Positions 53,421 to 64,000 of a stretch of DNA of 64,000 nt are shown piece by piece; the stretch's first letter is position 1, and each line of letters begins with the position of its first letter. Below the pieces are notes generated by a model. The model made no database searches. It saw only the letters and a list, made by a program, of their open reading frames with translations, and was not told the origin of the DNA. This DNA comes from Liopterus haemorrhoidalis. Taxonomy: Eukaryota; Arthropoda; Insecta; Coleoptera; Dytiscidae. Where the stretch lies: positions 62,963,381 to 63,027,380 of the forward strand of contig OZ020611.1 in NCBI GenBank assembly GCA_963971575.1, given 5' to 3'. Position numbers and translations under genes: made by a program.

Positions 53421-53822
53421 TAATATAATAAGCGGTAATGAAGTCTACTGGATTTTAAAAAATAAGTCATATATGCCAAAGGCGCACACAGATTTCCTTT
53501 TTAGGGGCTGTCCGCTTCATCTAAATAGTTCCAAACATAGTACGTACTCTCTGTCCAGCTAAAGAAGAGCGGTGCTACAGGGGAGTATATTCCAAGGATA
53601 CTTATAACAATGCTTTGTTGCACCAATAAATGTAAATAAAGGCGGCACCACACATTCGCTATTTGGCGAGTTCCGAGCGATTGTTCGCCGAACCCCGATG
53701 GGTTGCTTGTGTCAAGCCTAGAGTCCATCTACGGGGCTCGGATAATTTTAATTAATAAATTATTGAAAAAAATTGCCAAGGGGAAAACTAGGATAATGGA
53801 TTTCTTCAGATAATAGTTTCAT

Positions 53823-54123
53823 TAGTGCTGGGAACTGATGCCGTTTAAACGGGTATCCGGTTCCGGTTCTAGGGTCGGGAAAAACACTCATGGTATTCAA
53901 ATGAATGCATATTCTCAGAACCTATTTTATAATAACATAAATATCCTTCTCTTTAATATATATGGTATACAACCTATAGAGCCCGGCAAGGAAATTTGTC
54001 CAAGGCCTCTTAAGTTGTAAAACAGACACTGCATACTCCCGATGTTGATGCAAACACGAAAATATTCGGTTCTTTTTATGGAACCGGATCTGGTTCTAGC
54101 AATCTTGATTTTTTACAGCACTA
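53823..54123. mobile_element. hAT-like MITE with TAGTGCTG ends
   Basis: The ends TAGTGCTG and CAGCACTA have flanks AGTTTCAT and GTTTTCAT (six of eight identical). GGTTCCGGTTC and GAACCGG words lie under both ends. 301 bp, non-coding. Confidence 0.6.
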
Positions 54124-54289
54124 GTTTTCATAAAGCCAATTTTTTCATCTTACTTTATTTCTTAATAAAGTCTCCTGATCAGAACCCCGTGATTTTTTAA
54201 ATTTTTTTATTTCACTCATCGCCCCATAGGAAAATTTCACTTGTTAATGTTTTGATTTTACACATTGAGATTTCACTGTTACTGGAAGC

Positions 54290-54420
54290 AAGAAACACAT
54301 GTCCGCAGACAAACTTACGTCCCATTAGATGTATTGAAACTACTGACGTTAGTTACTGGACACTGTTGTATAAAAGAATATTTCTTCAGATTGTTCCAAC
54401 TTTATAATATGGGACTCTTA
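54290..54420 (+). pseudogene. Possible LINE C-terminal scrap
   Basis: The frame LDVLKLLTLVTGHCCIKEYF followed by RLFQLYNMG loosely resembles the TGH-x-L-x-x-HLxxxG segment after RNase H in some LINEs. Short and without supporting context. Confidence 0.25.
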
Positions 54421-54960
54421 ATATATCTTATTAGAAGTTATAAAGCTGAACGCAGATTAATATTCAGGAAAATACCTAAAAAAAATTAAGAAGGAAGAAC
54501 TTCCCCACGTACCAAGGTCTATCTCGTTCTATCTCGTCCCAATGTACCTTATAGTCTATCCACCGAGTTATGTCCGGTACAAAGTCCAACAAAATTTTCT
54601 GAACTAAGAACATCAGTTGGACGCACCAGTGCCTATCAAACTTGTTCCATCATATTTTTTTAAATACGTTAATTTTCAGTGGCAAAATATTATTTAAATT
54701 TTAATACAGCATTAAGTAGCAACTTCTATTTAATGGATAGTTACACATCATTTTACATAACATTACTCCCTTAGTAATGTGTACCTGTACTCAATTTATG
54801 GTATTTTTAAATGGCAAATTAACAGACTCAAGTTTAAGTACTTAAGTAATTAACAAATTTAGATACATTGGTAATTATGTACAGAACTTTTGTTTCTTGC
54901 AATTGTTATCCAGTTAATTTGCGACTTACACAATAGCAACATGCCTGGAGCAAATTAGAT

Positions 54961-55400
54961 CCTGCAAATATACCACTTATTTTAAAACTGATAGATTATT
55001 TTAAAAAAGAGAAGTTTAATAAAAGCCCTTTCATATCTTTGAATAGTGTGCAAAAAAGTGTAAGCGAAGCACTGCAAATAAGTGATCGCACAGTGCAACA
55101 AATTGTAAATGCAGAAAAATAAAACGTTCCACCGACGCCAGTGATAAGAATAAGGAAAAAACTGAAGATATGGAAGAATAAAAACTGCCTGTACTGTGGA
55201 ACTGCCGGAACTGTGTGTACGATGTGTACAAAAATAAAAAGAACATCACATTAAGTACTCTTTTAATTTGTATAAAAAAAATGCGACAATTGGTCGCAGT
55301 AGTTTAGCAAAACTTCTGAAGAGCATTGGTTTTAAATTTGTAAAAGATAATAACAGACATGCATTATGCGAAAAACAACGCATAAGTTATACTGTATATC
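54961..55400 (+). pseudogene. Decayed insect transposase with N-terminal HTH
   Basis: The plus strand reads IDYFKKEKFNKSPFISLNSV and SEALQISDRTVQQIVNAEK then a stop: a helix-turn-helix start as in many insect DDE-type transposase genes (basic YF-x-x-E lead, then a Q-x-x-S-E-A-x-x-I-S-x-x-T-V-x-x-I helix pair). About 200 nt on, in another frame, IGRSSLAKLLKSIGFKFVKD matches the later SSLxxLLKxxGFKxxK segment of the same proteins. Several stops lie between. No catalytic DDE residues are seen. Confidence 0.55.
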
Positions 55401-55828
55401 ATATTTAATTTGAAAATATACTCAAATACTAAAATATGTGCATTGAAACTTGTTTAGAACTGCATATCGAATTTAAACCAAGGAATAGAACTCAGAGAAA
55501 CTATATATAAATGTACCTTGTCTATTTTATTATATTAAGGGTTTAAATATTAAGCCCGTACAGTGCAGGGTTGTTCGAGCTCAGCGGGTGGCCAGCTGAC
55601 GGTAAGTCTGACATATTTCATTTGCATTTTACGTGTACACAACAAGGATAGCGGCATTACAAGAATGTGCCACTTGAATCTGCACTGAACTTTGCACCCG
55701 ACATAACTCGGTGGATATACTATAGCTCTCCTTGTACCAAGGGACAATTTTTATTGTAAAATATATATTTGTTTTGGTGTAGACACAGTATTACCCTTGA
55801 AATATGGAAACACAAATTTTTACTTATT

Positions 55829-55834
55829 TTATTA
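55829..55834 (-). terminator. Poly(A) signal of the mRpL53 transcript
   Basis: AATAAA on the minus strand, about 140 nt past the stop of the small downstream ORF, in TATAATAAAATAAG. Confidence 0.5.
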
Positions 55835-55971
55835 TATGAAAAGTAACTACATATTCATAGCAATATAAATAATATTTTTGGTTCTTTGTTACATTTTTAA
55901 CCGAAAACATCTGTTTAAAAAACAAAGTGTACATTTACAAAAAAAAAAAAAAATCTTGAATTTTGCTGCCA

Positions 55972-56160
55972 TTATTCCGCAGGTTTAATAGTTATAAACC
56001 GAGACAAAATAAAAGCAACCAAAATAGTTGAAATAACGAATATGACAACAGTTGTATAAAATATTTCTTCTGTAAATACATCAGTGAATGCGGGTATTTG
56101 GTTGTATAAATGGTCTATAAGTTTTAAATTATAATTCTTAGAATTCACTTTTAATGTCAT
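55972..56160 (-). CDS. Small single-pass membrane protein, second cistron after mRpL53
   Basis: This 62-codon ORF (ATG 56160-56158, stop TAA at 55974-55972) begins 9 nt after the mRpL53 stop, with no room for a promoter or splice site. Residues 1-30 are polar and mixed (VNSKNYNLKLIDHLYNQIP). Residues 34-55 form a strongly hydrophobic stretch (FYTTVVIFVISTILVAFILS), and the end is short and basic-polar (RFITIKPAE). It looks like a tail-proximal anchored micro-protein. A poly(A) signal follows, so it would sit in the same mRNA as mRpL53. I do not recognise the family; a mitochondrial inner-membrane role is only suggested by its partner. Reality rests on composition, position and the closeness of the cistrons. 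Confidence 0.68.
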   Translation of the reverse strand: MTLKVNSKNYNLKLIDHLYNQIPAFTDVFTEEIFYTTVVIFVISTILVAFILSRFITIKPAE

Positions 56161-56172
56161 GACTAGCTATTA
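56158..56172 (-). promoter_or_regulatory. mRpL53/small ORF intercistronic junction
   Basis: On the minus strand: TAA-TAG-CTA-GTC-ATG. The first ORF ends in tandem stops and the ATG 9 nt later is in the same frame. Readthrough is therefore blocked twice; reinitiation or leaky scanning would be needed. Confidence 0.75.
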
Positions 56173-59100
56173 TTTTATTCTCTTCTTCCCTTGAGTTGGT
56201 TTTGCTTTCGCTTGGGCTGCCGCTGCTTCTTCTTCCGCTTTTACAAGAACACCAACATGTTTATTGTATATCTTCAATATTTCTAAAGTTGTCAGGTTTT
56301 CAGACAGGAATTTTAAACTTCTGAAGAAAAACATAACATTTGATTAAAATTATTATCATTAAATAATGTTACATTCATACTGCCATTTTGTTAGAGATGA
56401 GAAATTTTGCTAAGACTTGTATTTTTGCAATCCGGGCCGGGTCAAGGGTACCTGGCGCCCCGATGCAATATTAGGTTAGGCGCCCCCTCCCCACGTATTT
56501 AATTTAGTTTTTTTACTAGACGCCTGAAATGCCGCCCAGTAAAAAAAGTAATTTTTTTCTAAATTTACTTTTTGCCCCCCCCCCTACTAGAAGTCTGAAG
56601 TGTCGCACAGTAAAAAAAATTGATGTGAAGTGTGAATTTTCACACATTTCAGGGTTTTGCAGGTATTTAGTAAGTGAATGATGATTATTTGGGATGCCAA
56701 AATAAATTTTATATTAATTTTTTTTTTTTTTTGTTAATTTTAATTCGAACGCCTAATACTATTATTTAGGTTTCTAAATATGTGCAGTATTTTTTTTTAT
56801 ATAGCAAGGTTCATTAAGAATTTTAAAAATTGCGCCTATGGCTTCCATTGGTTGTTATAAGTTCCGCCCCTCTGATTTCGTGTACATTGAAACAGAATTA
56901 AATTATAATTTAAACAATTTCCACTGGATATTAAATTTACGCTTATAAAAATGAAATGCAACATTTGCAAAAATATAACTAGAATTTTGAAAATATAATT
57001 TAAACAATATAAAAATTAAAAAAAAAAAAAAACAAAAATTAATTGTCTCGTCTCGTAGGGTTCGATCCCTTTCGGATCGAGTTACTTGGGTGAAAAGCCA
57101 GCGTAAAAACCACTATACCAGCATACACGTTCCAGTGTAGCGTGTTACAAAGCTATAACTTGTGTACATTATTAGCAAAAAATCACAAAAAATGCGTTTT
57201 TTTCCAAAAACGTAATCTGATCAAAAATTCCTGTTGTACTATTCCGGTTCACACCAATGTACATTACTTAGAATTTTTTCAGATTTTTAGTTTAAACCAT
57301 CTGGACTACAGGGTGTGGGACAAAATTTTTTTTGCACAATTTTGGCAAAAATCGCTTCAAAATAATTTATTTTGCAAAAATAAAAATTTGATCGTTAATC
57401 TACGTACCAAGGGCTTTCATTTGTTACCCTACTCAGAATTATAAAAAAATATTTTTATTTTCGATGAGCACATATTTGTTCATATTTTTAGGGGGATATG
57501 TTTTTTAGATGTTTTAGTATTTTTCCTATGTGTGGGTCAAAGAGTTGTATAAGCATGTCAAATTTCAACTCTCTAGGTTTAGCCGTTTGGCTACAATTTT
57601 TACCGAACAGACAGACAGACAGACGACAAAATGACGATATAAGGGTTTTTTGGTCATACATACAAAACCCTAAAAATGAATATAATTTTAATTAAAGTTA
57701 TTTTGATATCCTCTTCAGTCCCGAGAGCTAATTTTTGAAAAAAAATTTGTAAAATCGTATTTGGGGGGCTTAAATAGGTTGTTTGTTACCAAATTTGACA
57801 ACTTTGCGGATTTAATTATTTTAATTAATTAATTATAATTTGTACATATATGTGTACATTTTGTACATATATATGTACTACTGTGTATTTGTACATATAT
57901 GTGTACTACTGGTAGAAATAAAAAGGTTTTGGAGGGATATTCAAATTTCAGGGACACAAAAGAAAATAAATAAGGTTTGTACACACATGTGTACGTTAGG
58001 TCCGAAGAGGATATAGTAATAGGCTAGGTAAGAAATTTTTTCTTCGAATTGGCGCCCCTTTTTCCTTGCGCCCCGCCAGTGCACCACCTGCATACTGTCT
58101 TGAGCCACCCCTGTTTGCAACTACACAATGAAAAATAAAGAAGAATTAATAACATGGCTCCTTACTTATGGAATTGAAGCGCCCATTACTAATGGTAGGT
58201 ATAATTTCCATAGATTACAAGACAAAACTAACAATCTGAAATAAAATAAGTTACAATCTATACATCAAAATCTGCAGCCAATTTGTATCTATCTAATACG
58301 ATATTCTTAATTGTAGAAAAAATGTATCGCTAACTTTAATAAATATCTGATAACAATTTTCTGGAATATTTTTAATATATCCGTGGGTTTCAAATAACTT
58401 TTATATTTATACGAGGGATACTTTTTAAGTTTTTACAAAAATTAAGAAAGAATCATTTTTTTTTTGGTACAAACTGTTTTATTGCTTTTCAAAATATTCG
58501 GCTTTAAGATTTATACACTTTTGAATGCGTTCAATCCAATTCTCGAAACATTTTTTCCGTTCTTCAGAACGGATACCAACTTCAGTTGGTATCCCAATGG
58601 TTTTTGAAGGCTTCACCAGCTTCTTGAGGTGATGAAAATCGCTGTCCACGCAATTTTAGTTTGACGTTGGGGAACAAAAAAAGTCGTTAGGGGATAAATC
58701 AGGTGAATACGAGCAATGAGAGATTAATTCGATGTTTTTCTCCTTCAAATAATCATTTGTTTGACATGCTGTATGGGAGCTTGCATTGTCATGATGAAGA
58801 ATGATGCGACTTTTTGGTTGTCTTTCCTAATTTTGTCGATGACTTCTGGCAAACAAATTGTTGTATACCATTCAGCATTAACTGTTCTCCAATCTTCTAA
58901 AGGAATGGTTGTGACATGTCCAGTATAACAGAAGAAACAAACGATCATTTTCTTGGAAGTGTTTCGTGAATGAACAACTTTTGTGGGTTTCGGTTCATCT
59001 TGGAAGACCCAAACAGTGGATTGTTGCTTAGTTTCCGGTTCATATGACTAAATGCAAGTTTCGCCACCTGTAACGATGTTGTATACGGATTTTGCAGTGC

Positions 59101-60969
59101 CTAGGTTGAATTTTTCTAGCATTCCCTTACACCAATCAACACGAGCCTTTTTTTGAGCATCGGTCAAATTATGCAGAATCCATCAGGAACAAATCTTTTT
59201 CACAGCTAAATATTCATGCGAAGTCAAATGTATTGCAGTCTGCGATATGCCAAAGGATGTCTCTATCTCACAGTAAGTCACATGCTGATCTTCTTCATTC
59301 TGCACACAGCATTGGTGTTTTTTTGAATCACAACCGATTTTGGCCGACCTTAATGGGATTCATCACTGACGGACGCACGACCATGACAAAATTCTGCAAA
59401 CCAATTGTAAACAGTCTTTTCTGATGGTGCTTCATTACCAAAAGTTGAATGAAGCGAATCTATGCATTGTTGTTGAGTTACGCCTTTACTAAAATCGTAA
59501 AAAATCATCCAACGGAAACCTTCACGAGTAATATCCATTTTATCACAATTTTTTTTTTAACGCTCACTGTCAACAAACTACTCGCTCAATTTATAAGCTT
59601 CCACTGATTTTACAATAACAAATGTTAAATATTGCCATCTAGTGGTCGTTTATAAAAACATAAAAGGTAACCCTCGTATAGTTTTGTGTAGAAATGTTCA
59701 AATAATATGTCAACATTTTTTCCACATGATTGTTTTTAGTTCAGAACTTAATATTTTCTGATAAACTACCAGGCATCTCAAAATTTTCACACTATGGGGA
59801 ACGCAAGTTAAAATCTTGAAATATCTCAATTGTTCTTTAGATATTTAACAAAAATAAACAAATCTTATTGTTCTATGCATTTAGTCAGTAGATTGAATAT
59901 TCAGGCAGGTATCACAACCTAAAAAACTTATAAATATCTCTTATTATCAGAGAGCGGACAGTTTAAATAGTAAAACGTTTTAATTCTACTTAATTGGAAA
60001 AAACAATGATGGAGACCATTGTTCTTTCTAATTTAATAGAATTAAAAAGTATTACCGTCTAAACTGTCCGCTCCCTGCTCATTATTTATTTTGCTGTTAA
60101 AATGTATAGAACAAAAGTTGTGTGGTAAAAAAATCCATTCGTTCTATACAATTTTTTAATAGGATGAATATTTAGGCGTTTTGGTTTATTTTGTTTTCAT
60201 TTTCTATTAATTGTGTATGAATAACGGATGCCCCAATAGAATATTCTAGAAGTTTATCATTAATTAAATACATAAACAAATGCAAAAAATAAATGAAATT
60301 TCCATTTTGGAAGAAAAAACAAATAAAATTGTTGACCAAATTGTGATATATAAAGATTTTTGCTCAAAAACTAATTGCCATGTGCACTAAAGTTGCACTA
60401 TTTTGGAAAATCTGACTAAACAAATTATCGTAAGTACTGTGACCAGTAAAATTCAAATTGTTACAATTTTAATCAGACATTGAATAAATTTAAGGCACAA
60501 AATGTGTTTAAAATTGTTTTTTTAATGACTTAAAGTTATTGGAAATGTCTTGGAAAAACTTGATATCTCATCTCTAACCCAGTTCATTGTTACATTACTC
60601 GAACATAAACTTACTTTGAATTCGCTAGATCTACTTGTACGAATGGTTCACTTCTATCACATACAACATTTGTTTTAACAACGCAACTTAAATTAGTGCT
60701 AACAATTTTCGGAGAAGATATATAATGGACAAAATCCCTAGAATTAAACATACAAAAATAACTTCATGTAAACATATAAAAATAGATCCATAAGTTTATA
60801 ACCTCAAAATATGTAAAATTTACCTTACAGCTACTGCATTTTTATGAAATGGATCAAATTGGACGCTTATTTTTTTAACAGGTTTTAAATTTATTAATTT
60901 CAATTGTTTTCCTATGGCACTCACTATTCCAGCTGATCTCTTGAAAGTTCCACTATAATGTATTGACAT
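56170..60969 (-). CDS. mRpL53: Mitochondrial ribosomal protein L53, three exons
   Basis: A component of the mitochondrial large ribosomal subunit (mL53). Minus-strand exons: 60969-60824, 60737-60615, 56320-56170. Splice sites are AAG|GTAAAT, CTAG|G, AA|GTAAGT and TTCAG|A; phases agree and the sum is 420 nt, 139 aa plus stop. Family matches are SAIGKQLKLINLKPVKKISV and VQFDPF in exon 1, RDFVHYISS, STNLSCVVKT and CDRSEP in exon 2, and SENLTTLEIL with YNKHV in exon 3. The last 25 residues are an alanine/lysine-rich tail (EEEAAAAQAKAK). Length is slightly above the human protein (about 112). The start is the ATG at 60969; upstream sequence is GC-richer (TTTGCGAATGCGCG inverse). Intron 2 (4.3 kb) has filled with transposons. 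A 62-codon ORF follows after 9 nt. Confidence 0.93.
56625..57675 (-). repeat. 1-kb dispersed repeat with internal tRNA-Glu-like sequence, copy 2
   Basis: Colinear with 41115-42115. On the minus strand about 57125-57045 reads TGGTATAGTGG (perfect box A), GCTTTTCACCC (a loop with TTC where a Glu anticodon would be) and GGATCGAACCC (box B with one mismatch). The tRNA-like part is in the middle of the repeat rather than at one end. Confidence 0.68.
57840..57990. repeat. Cluster of TGTACATATATGTGTAC palindromes
   Basis: Four or five copies of GTACATATATGTAC-like palindromes at about 57840-57910 and again near 57980. Confidence 0.7.
58412..59676 (-). pseudogene. Mariner transposon copy 2, both ends present
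   Basis: The ends CGAGGGATAC and its near inverse GGTAACCCTCG are flanked by TA (58410-58411, 59677-59678); total 1265 bp, the usual mariner length. The transposase reads on the minus strand from 59538 (MDITREGFRWMIFYDFSKG, APSEKTVYNWFAEF) and breaks after about 62 codons at a stop. Later pieces keep the TKQQSTVWVFQDEPKP-like region near 59030-58985 and the C-terminus CFENWIERIQKC...AEYFEKQ near 58560-58490. Inactive. Inserted in mRpL53 intron 2. Confidence 0.88.
59952..60073. repeat. 122-bp near-perfect hairpin
   Basis: The left arm GAGCGGACAGTTTA... pairs with the inverted right arm ...TAAACTGTCCGCTC over about 60 bp each, with a short AATGATGGAGACCATT centre. Probably a small fold-back MITE in mRpL53 intron 2. 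Confidence 0.8.
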
Positions 60970-61474
60970 TTTGCCGCACCGTAGTTTTGCGAATGCGCGT
61001 ATAAAATGTGCTCTGCGGTTTTACGTAACCAAAACTAATTTCCTCTATCAATTATTGACAATTTAATAAACATTCAATGTCAATATAATGGAAACTACGA
61101 AATGTATTTTTGGCAGAATATAAAAGACTACATTATTTTTACTATTCCTTGAATGAACAAAATCGAAGAGCAGGCTTGCGATCGGTTTAAATTTTCGATA
61201 TCGATAAAATCAGTTATGGACTATAATAAATATATATGTAAAAAGTTTTTGGTACATTTGCTTTGTTCAAATTCAAAAGGTTTTCTAATAATAATTTTTA
61301 ATAAAATATTAGAATTTACCAATGCAATTTAAAAAGATTTAGAATTTAATAAATAGTCCTGATTTTTTAAATGAAACAATTCCTTTCAAATCTTTTCAAA
61401 TTATTCTTTTGAAACACAATATAGCAATAAAAATGGTCAAAAAAAAATTAATTACAATTTGTTTACCACTTGAT

Positions 61475-62162
61475 GAGCGGTGGGCAAACCGCGGCCCGCA
61501 TGTGGCCCTTGTAAGCATTTTTTGCGGCCCGCCAATATCCGCTAACAATTGCTTTTTAAATTAAAAAAATCACTGTGGCCACCACAGGACCGACCGCCAT
61601 TATAAAGTACTTGCATAAAATACATTCTAGCAGTAGAGTAGAAATAACGTGGCCTGATATTTTCTAACAGAGATATTATTTATCATGACCATGGAAACGT
61701 TACATATAAGTATGAAAAAATTGAGACTTAGAAAAAATTTCGAAAAATATTACAAAAAATTTTCAAAAAGTTTTATCAAAAAACGTCTCAAATAAAAATT
61801 ATTACTTATTGCATTTATAGCAACTTTTTTTAAATAAATTTTTTCGAAATATTTTTCTCTTGCTAAATATTCGCAAAAATATTAAAATCGACATGAGTAA
61901 AATTCGTGAAGATCCATCGAAATCTCGAAATGTCAAAATCGGTATGGTCACAATACCTCCCTTATATATGTTGGCGGTCGGTAAAAACTTGTAAATGGAG
62001 GCGAAATCGTGTTTTTTTGTCTGCACTTTAAAAATAGATGTGAGACCGTTGATTTTGCTCTTAACTTTCATAGGGAGAGAGCACTAAAATATTTTGTGCG
62101 GCCCGCGCCATCCTGTTATAAGGTCAATGCGGTCCACGGTCCAAAAAGTTTGCCCACCGCTG
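61475..62162. mobile_element. hAT-like MITE with AGCGGTGGGCAAAC ends
   Basis: The left GAGCGGTGGGCAAAC matches the inverted right GTTTGCCCACCGCTG. The flanks ACTTGAT and ACTTAGAT are similar. GCGGCCCGC words occur beneath both ends. It contains one arm of the large inverted repeat. Confidence 0.65.
61573..61996. repeat. Left arm of a ~420-bp inverted repeat
   Basis: Begins CACTGTGGCCACCACAGGAC and continues through ATTATTTATCATGACCATGG to TTGGCGGTCGGTAAAAAC. The inverse of 62945-63455. Confidence 0.8.
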
Positions 62163-62230
62163 ACTTAGATGAATTAAAGCGGGTTAAATTGGTAGCAAAT
62201 AATTTATTTGATACAATTATAATATATATA

Positions 62231-62368
62231 CAGTGGCAGATTAAATTGCTTGGGGTCCTGGGCGGTAAAATTAAAATGGCCCCTCTACCATTTTAAATAG
62301 AATGGAAATATTTCTATGTAGGCCTCGGTGGGCCCCCGGGCGGCCGCCCACCGCTTAATGCGCCTCTG
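62231..62368. mobile_element. Small hAT-like MITE
   Basis: The left CAGTGGCAGATTAA resembles the inverted right CAGAGGCGCATTAAG. TATATATA and TATATAGA flank it, inside a TA-rich tract. 138 bp, GC-rich centre. Confidence 0.5.
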
Positions 62369-62944
62369 TATATAGAGAAATGCTTTGATTTCAATGACCA
62401 CAAATATAAAATTCTCTTTAACTTATCTTTGCAGCATTTCAAGATATCGTAGAAATCACTAACTCATTTAAAATACAGATTTTTGATCAAATCTTGACCG
62501 TTATGCAATACTTGACAGAAACATTAAGTTATCAAACTTATTTTCAAGGACATGTACACATAGGTGTACATTCTATTTTTATTACCTTATACGAATTGTA
62601 TATTAAATGAACACTATTTTTCTCTACACGCCAATGAGTTGATAACAGGTATTAAGTTAGGAACACATATTTTCGTTGTTCCTCGGGTGAGTTCGGGCAA
62701 ACGAAGTAATCTGACTGGTTCGTTGTTAAATTGGGATTTTCAGCTGTGAATTAGAATACAGTTTCGATATTTTTAAACTCATTTTTACTGTTATGTAACG
62801 GACACGAAATTATGATCGCACAGTATATACGTGTTTGTTATCAGTAAATGCTAACAACATGGGGGGGGAACTAACTGGAATTTTCTTTTTCCTAAGTTGT
62901 TATGAGCTTCCTTTATAATATTTGAAGTGAACTAAATAGAATTT

Positions 62945-63455
62945 TTTTTACCGACCGCCAGCATATGTATATAAGGTAGGTATTGTAATCATACCGAGTT
63001 TGACATTTCGATGGATTTCTACGAATTGAGGTCCCTACATAACGTTTTAACTATTTTTAGCATGATGTTTGTCGGTCTGTCTGTGTACACGTGTAGAGCA
63101 AATTCGGCTTAAAGCATTTTTATGAAACTTCATATTTAAGCTTTTGACATCAATGGCACGAGTTGATTTTAAGATTTTTGCGAATATTTAGCAACAGAAA
63201 AATATTTAGAAAAAATGTAGTTAACAAAAGCAATAACTAACAACTTTTATTTGAGACTTTTTTGATAAAACGAAAAAATTTTGAAATTTTTTCCAAGTAT
63301 CTATTTTTTCACACTTATGTATATGTAACGTTTCCATGGTCATGATAAATAATATCTCTGTTAGAAAATATTAGGCCAAGTTATTTCTACTCTGCTGCTA
63401 GAATGTATTTTATACAAGTACTTTGTGATGGCGGTCGGTCCTGTGGTGGCCACAG
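62945..63455. repeat. Right arm of the inverted repeat
   Basis: Starts TTTTTTTTACCGACCGCC and runs to GTCCTGTGGTGGCCACAG, the inverse of 61573-61996 but about 85 bp longer through an internal segment near 63050-63150 (with GTGTACACGTGT). Confidence 0.8.
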
Positions 63456-63717
63456 CTGATTTTTTTTGTAAGTTGTTATACTATATGATTAGCAAATTAA
63501 AAAAAAATATGTTCTTAATAATAAAACTAAATTCTTGAATGCATCCTATTATTAAAAGATGAAAGTTATATGACGATTTCAAGAATTTTAACATATTTTT
63601 TAAAATTTGATATGAGCTTGATATGTTTTTAAATGTAAATTATATCTAATAGAATATTATATCTAATCCAATTTACAATTTTGTTTCTACCAAAAATGTT
63701 AATTAACTAGTTATAAT

Positions 63718-64000
63718 CAGGGATGGGGAGTCAGCAGAAAAATTACCGACTCCGACTCCCAACTCTGACTCCGACTCCCAACTCTGACTTCGACTCCTTT
63801 CATTCGTAAATCGTTAAGTCCAAAAGTCGTATTCCAAATATTTAAGCAGGATTAAATGTATTTTTATTTTCTTAAGTTATCACTTAAGCTCACTTTTTCA
63901 CAATCGAAGTTGGCTTTTGTTAAAGAAAAGGATAAAAAAACCTCATTCAATCGTTAAAAGTTAGTAAATTTCAATATCTAGTTCCGCTGAAATTAAAGAA
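63718..64000 (+). mobile_element. hAT-like MITE, left end (cut by window edge)
   Basis: Starts CAGGGATGGGGAGTC, followed by tandem CGACTCC(A/G)ACT words (63750-63800). The right end is outside the window. Confidence 0.5.

Larger units (their letters stand above)
56432..58113. mobile_element. hAT-like element in mRpL53 intron 2
   Basis: The left CCGGGCCGGGTCAAG resembles the inverted right CAGGGGTGGCTCAAG. The 8-bp flanks TTTGCAAT (56424-56431) and TTTGCAAC (58114-58121) match at seven positions. GGCGCCCC words occur under both ends. It carries the second full copy of the 1-kb repeat. Non-coding. Confidence 0.7.

Noticed and set aside
1..64000. CRISPR array, bacterial operon or endosymbiont insert
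   Set aside because: No direct repeats with unique spacers, no ribosome-binding sites, no prokaryotic gene; all recognised genes are insect genes or eukaryotic transposons.

Overview
The window is nuclear DNA of an insect, order not determined. Evidence: AT-rich sequence, GT-AG introns, two recognisable host loci (stoned and mRpL53), and a dense mix of insect-type mobile elements (I-like, Jockey-like and RTE-like LINEs, Penelope, mariner, hAT and its MITEs, Helitrons, a Ty3/Gypsy gag remnant, tRNA-derived repeats). There is no bacterial operon, CRISPR array or phage signal.

Layout. 1-16.9 kb is a mosaic of transposons: hAT-like fold-back elements and MITEs, a mosaic framed by inverted repeats (about 5.5-13.7 kb) that was split by an apparently complete I-like LINE (7943-13640, two long ORFs, poly(A), 11-bp target duplication), and a broken Penelope element. 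16.9-44.2 kb on the plus strand is the stoned locus. The last stonin A exon (16898-18594) is followed after 2 nt by the stonin B ATG (18597), so both proteins are most simply made from one mRNA. Stonin B was reconstructed here in 11 exons (1265 codons). Its introns are packed with nested transposons, the clearest being MITE inside MITE inside hAT inside Helitron at 24.7-28.6 kb.

44.2-52.0 kb holds no gene I can support, only old diverged repeats. 52-55.4 kb has an RTE-like LINE split by a Helitron, a MITE and a decayed transposase gene. 55.8-61.0 kb on the minus strand is a second compact locus: mRpL53 in three exons (139 aa, reconstructed here), then after only 9 nt a 62-codon ORF for a single-pass membrane protein I do not recognise. 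This again looks like a dicistronic transcript. Its second intron holds a hAT element, a mariner and a hairpin repeat. 61.4-64 kb is more MITEs and a large inverted repeat.

How the genes work together. Stonin A (DPF-type repeats) and stonin B (NPF motifs, stonin homology domain, mu homology domain) are endocytic adaptors that act together in synaptic-vesicle recycling, and the dicistronic layout would couple their dosage. mRpL53 belongs to the large mitoribosomal subunit; the co-transcribed small membrane protein may be linked to mitochondria, but that is only a guess from position. The most notable result is that one 64-kb window carries two independent tightly spaced dicistronic host loci, one on each strand.
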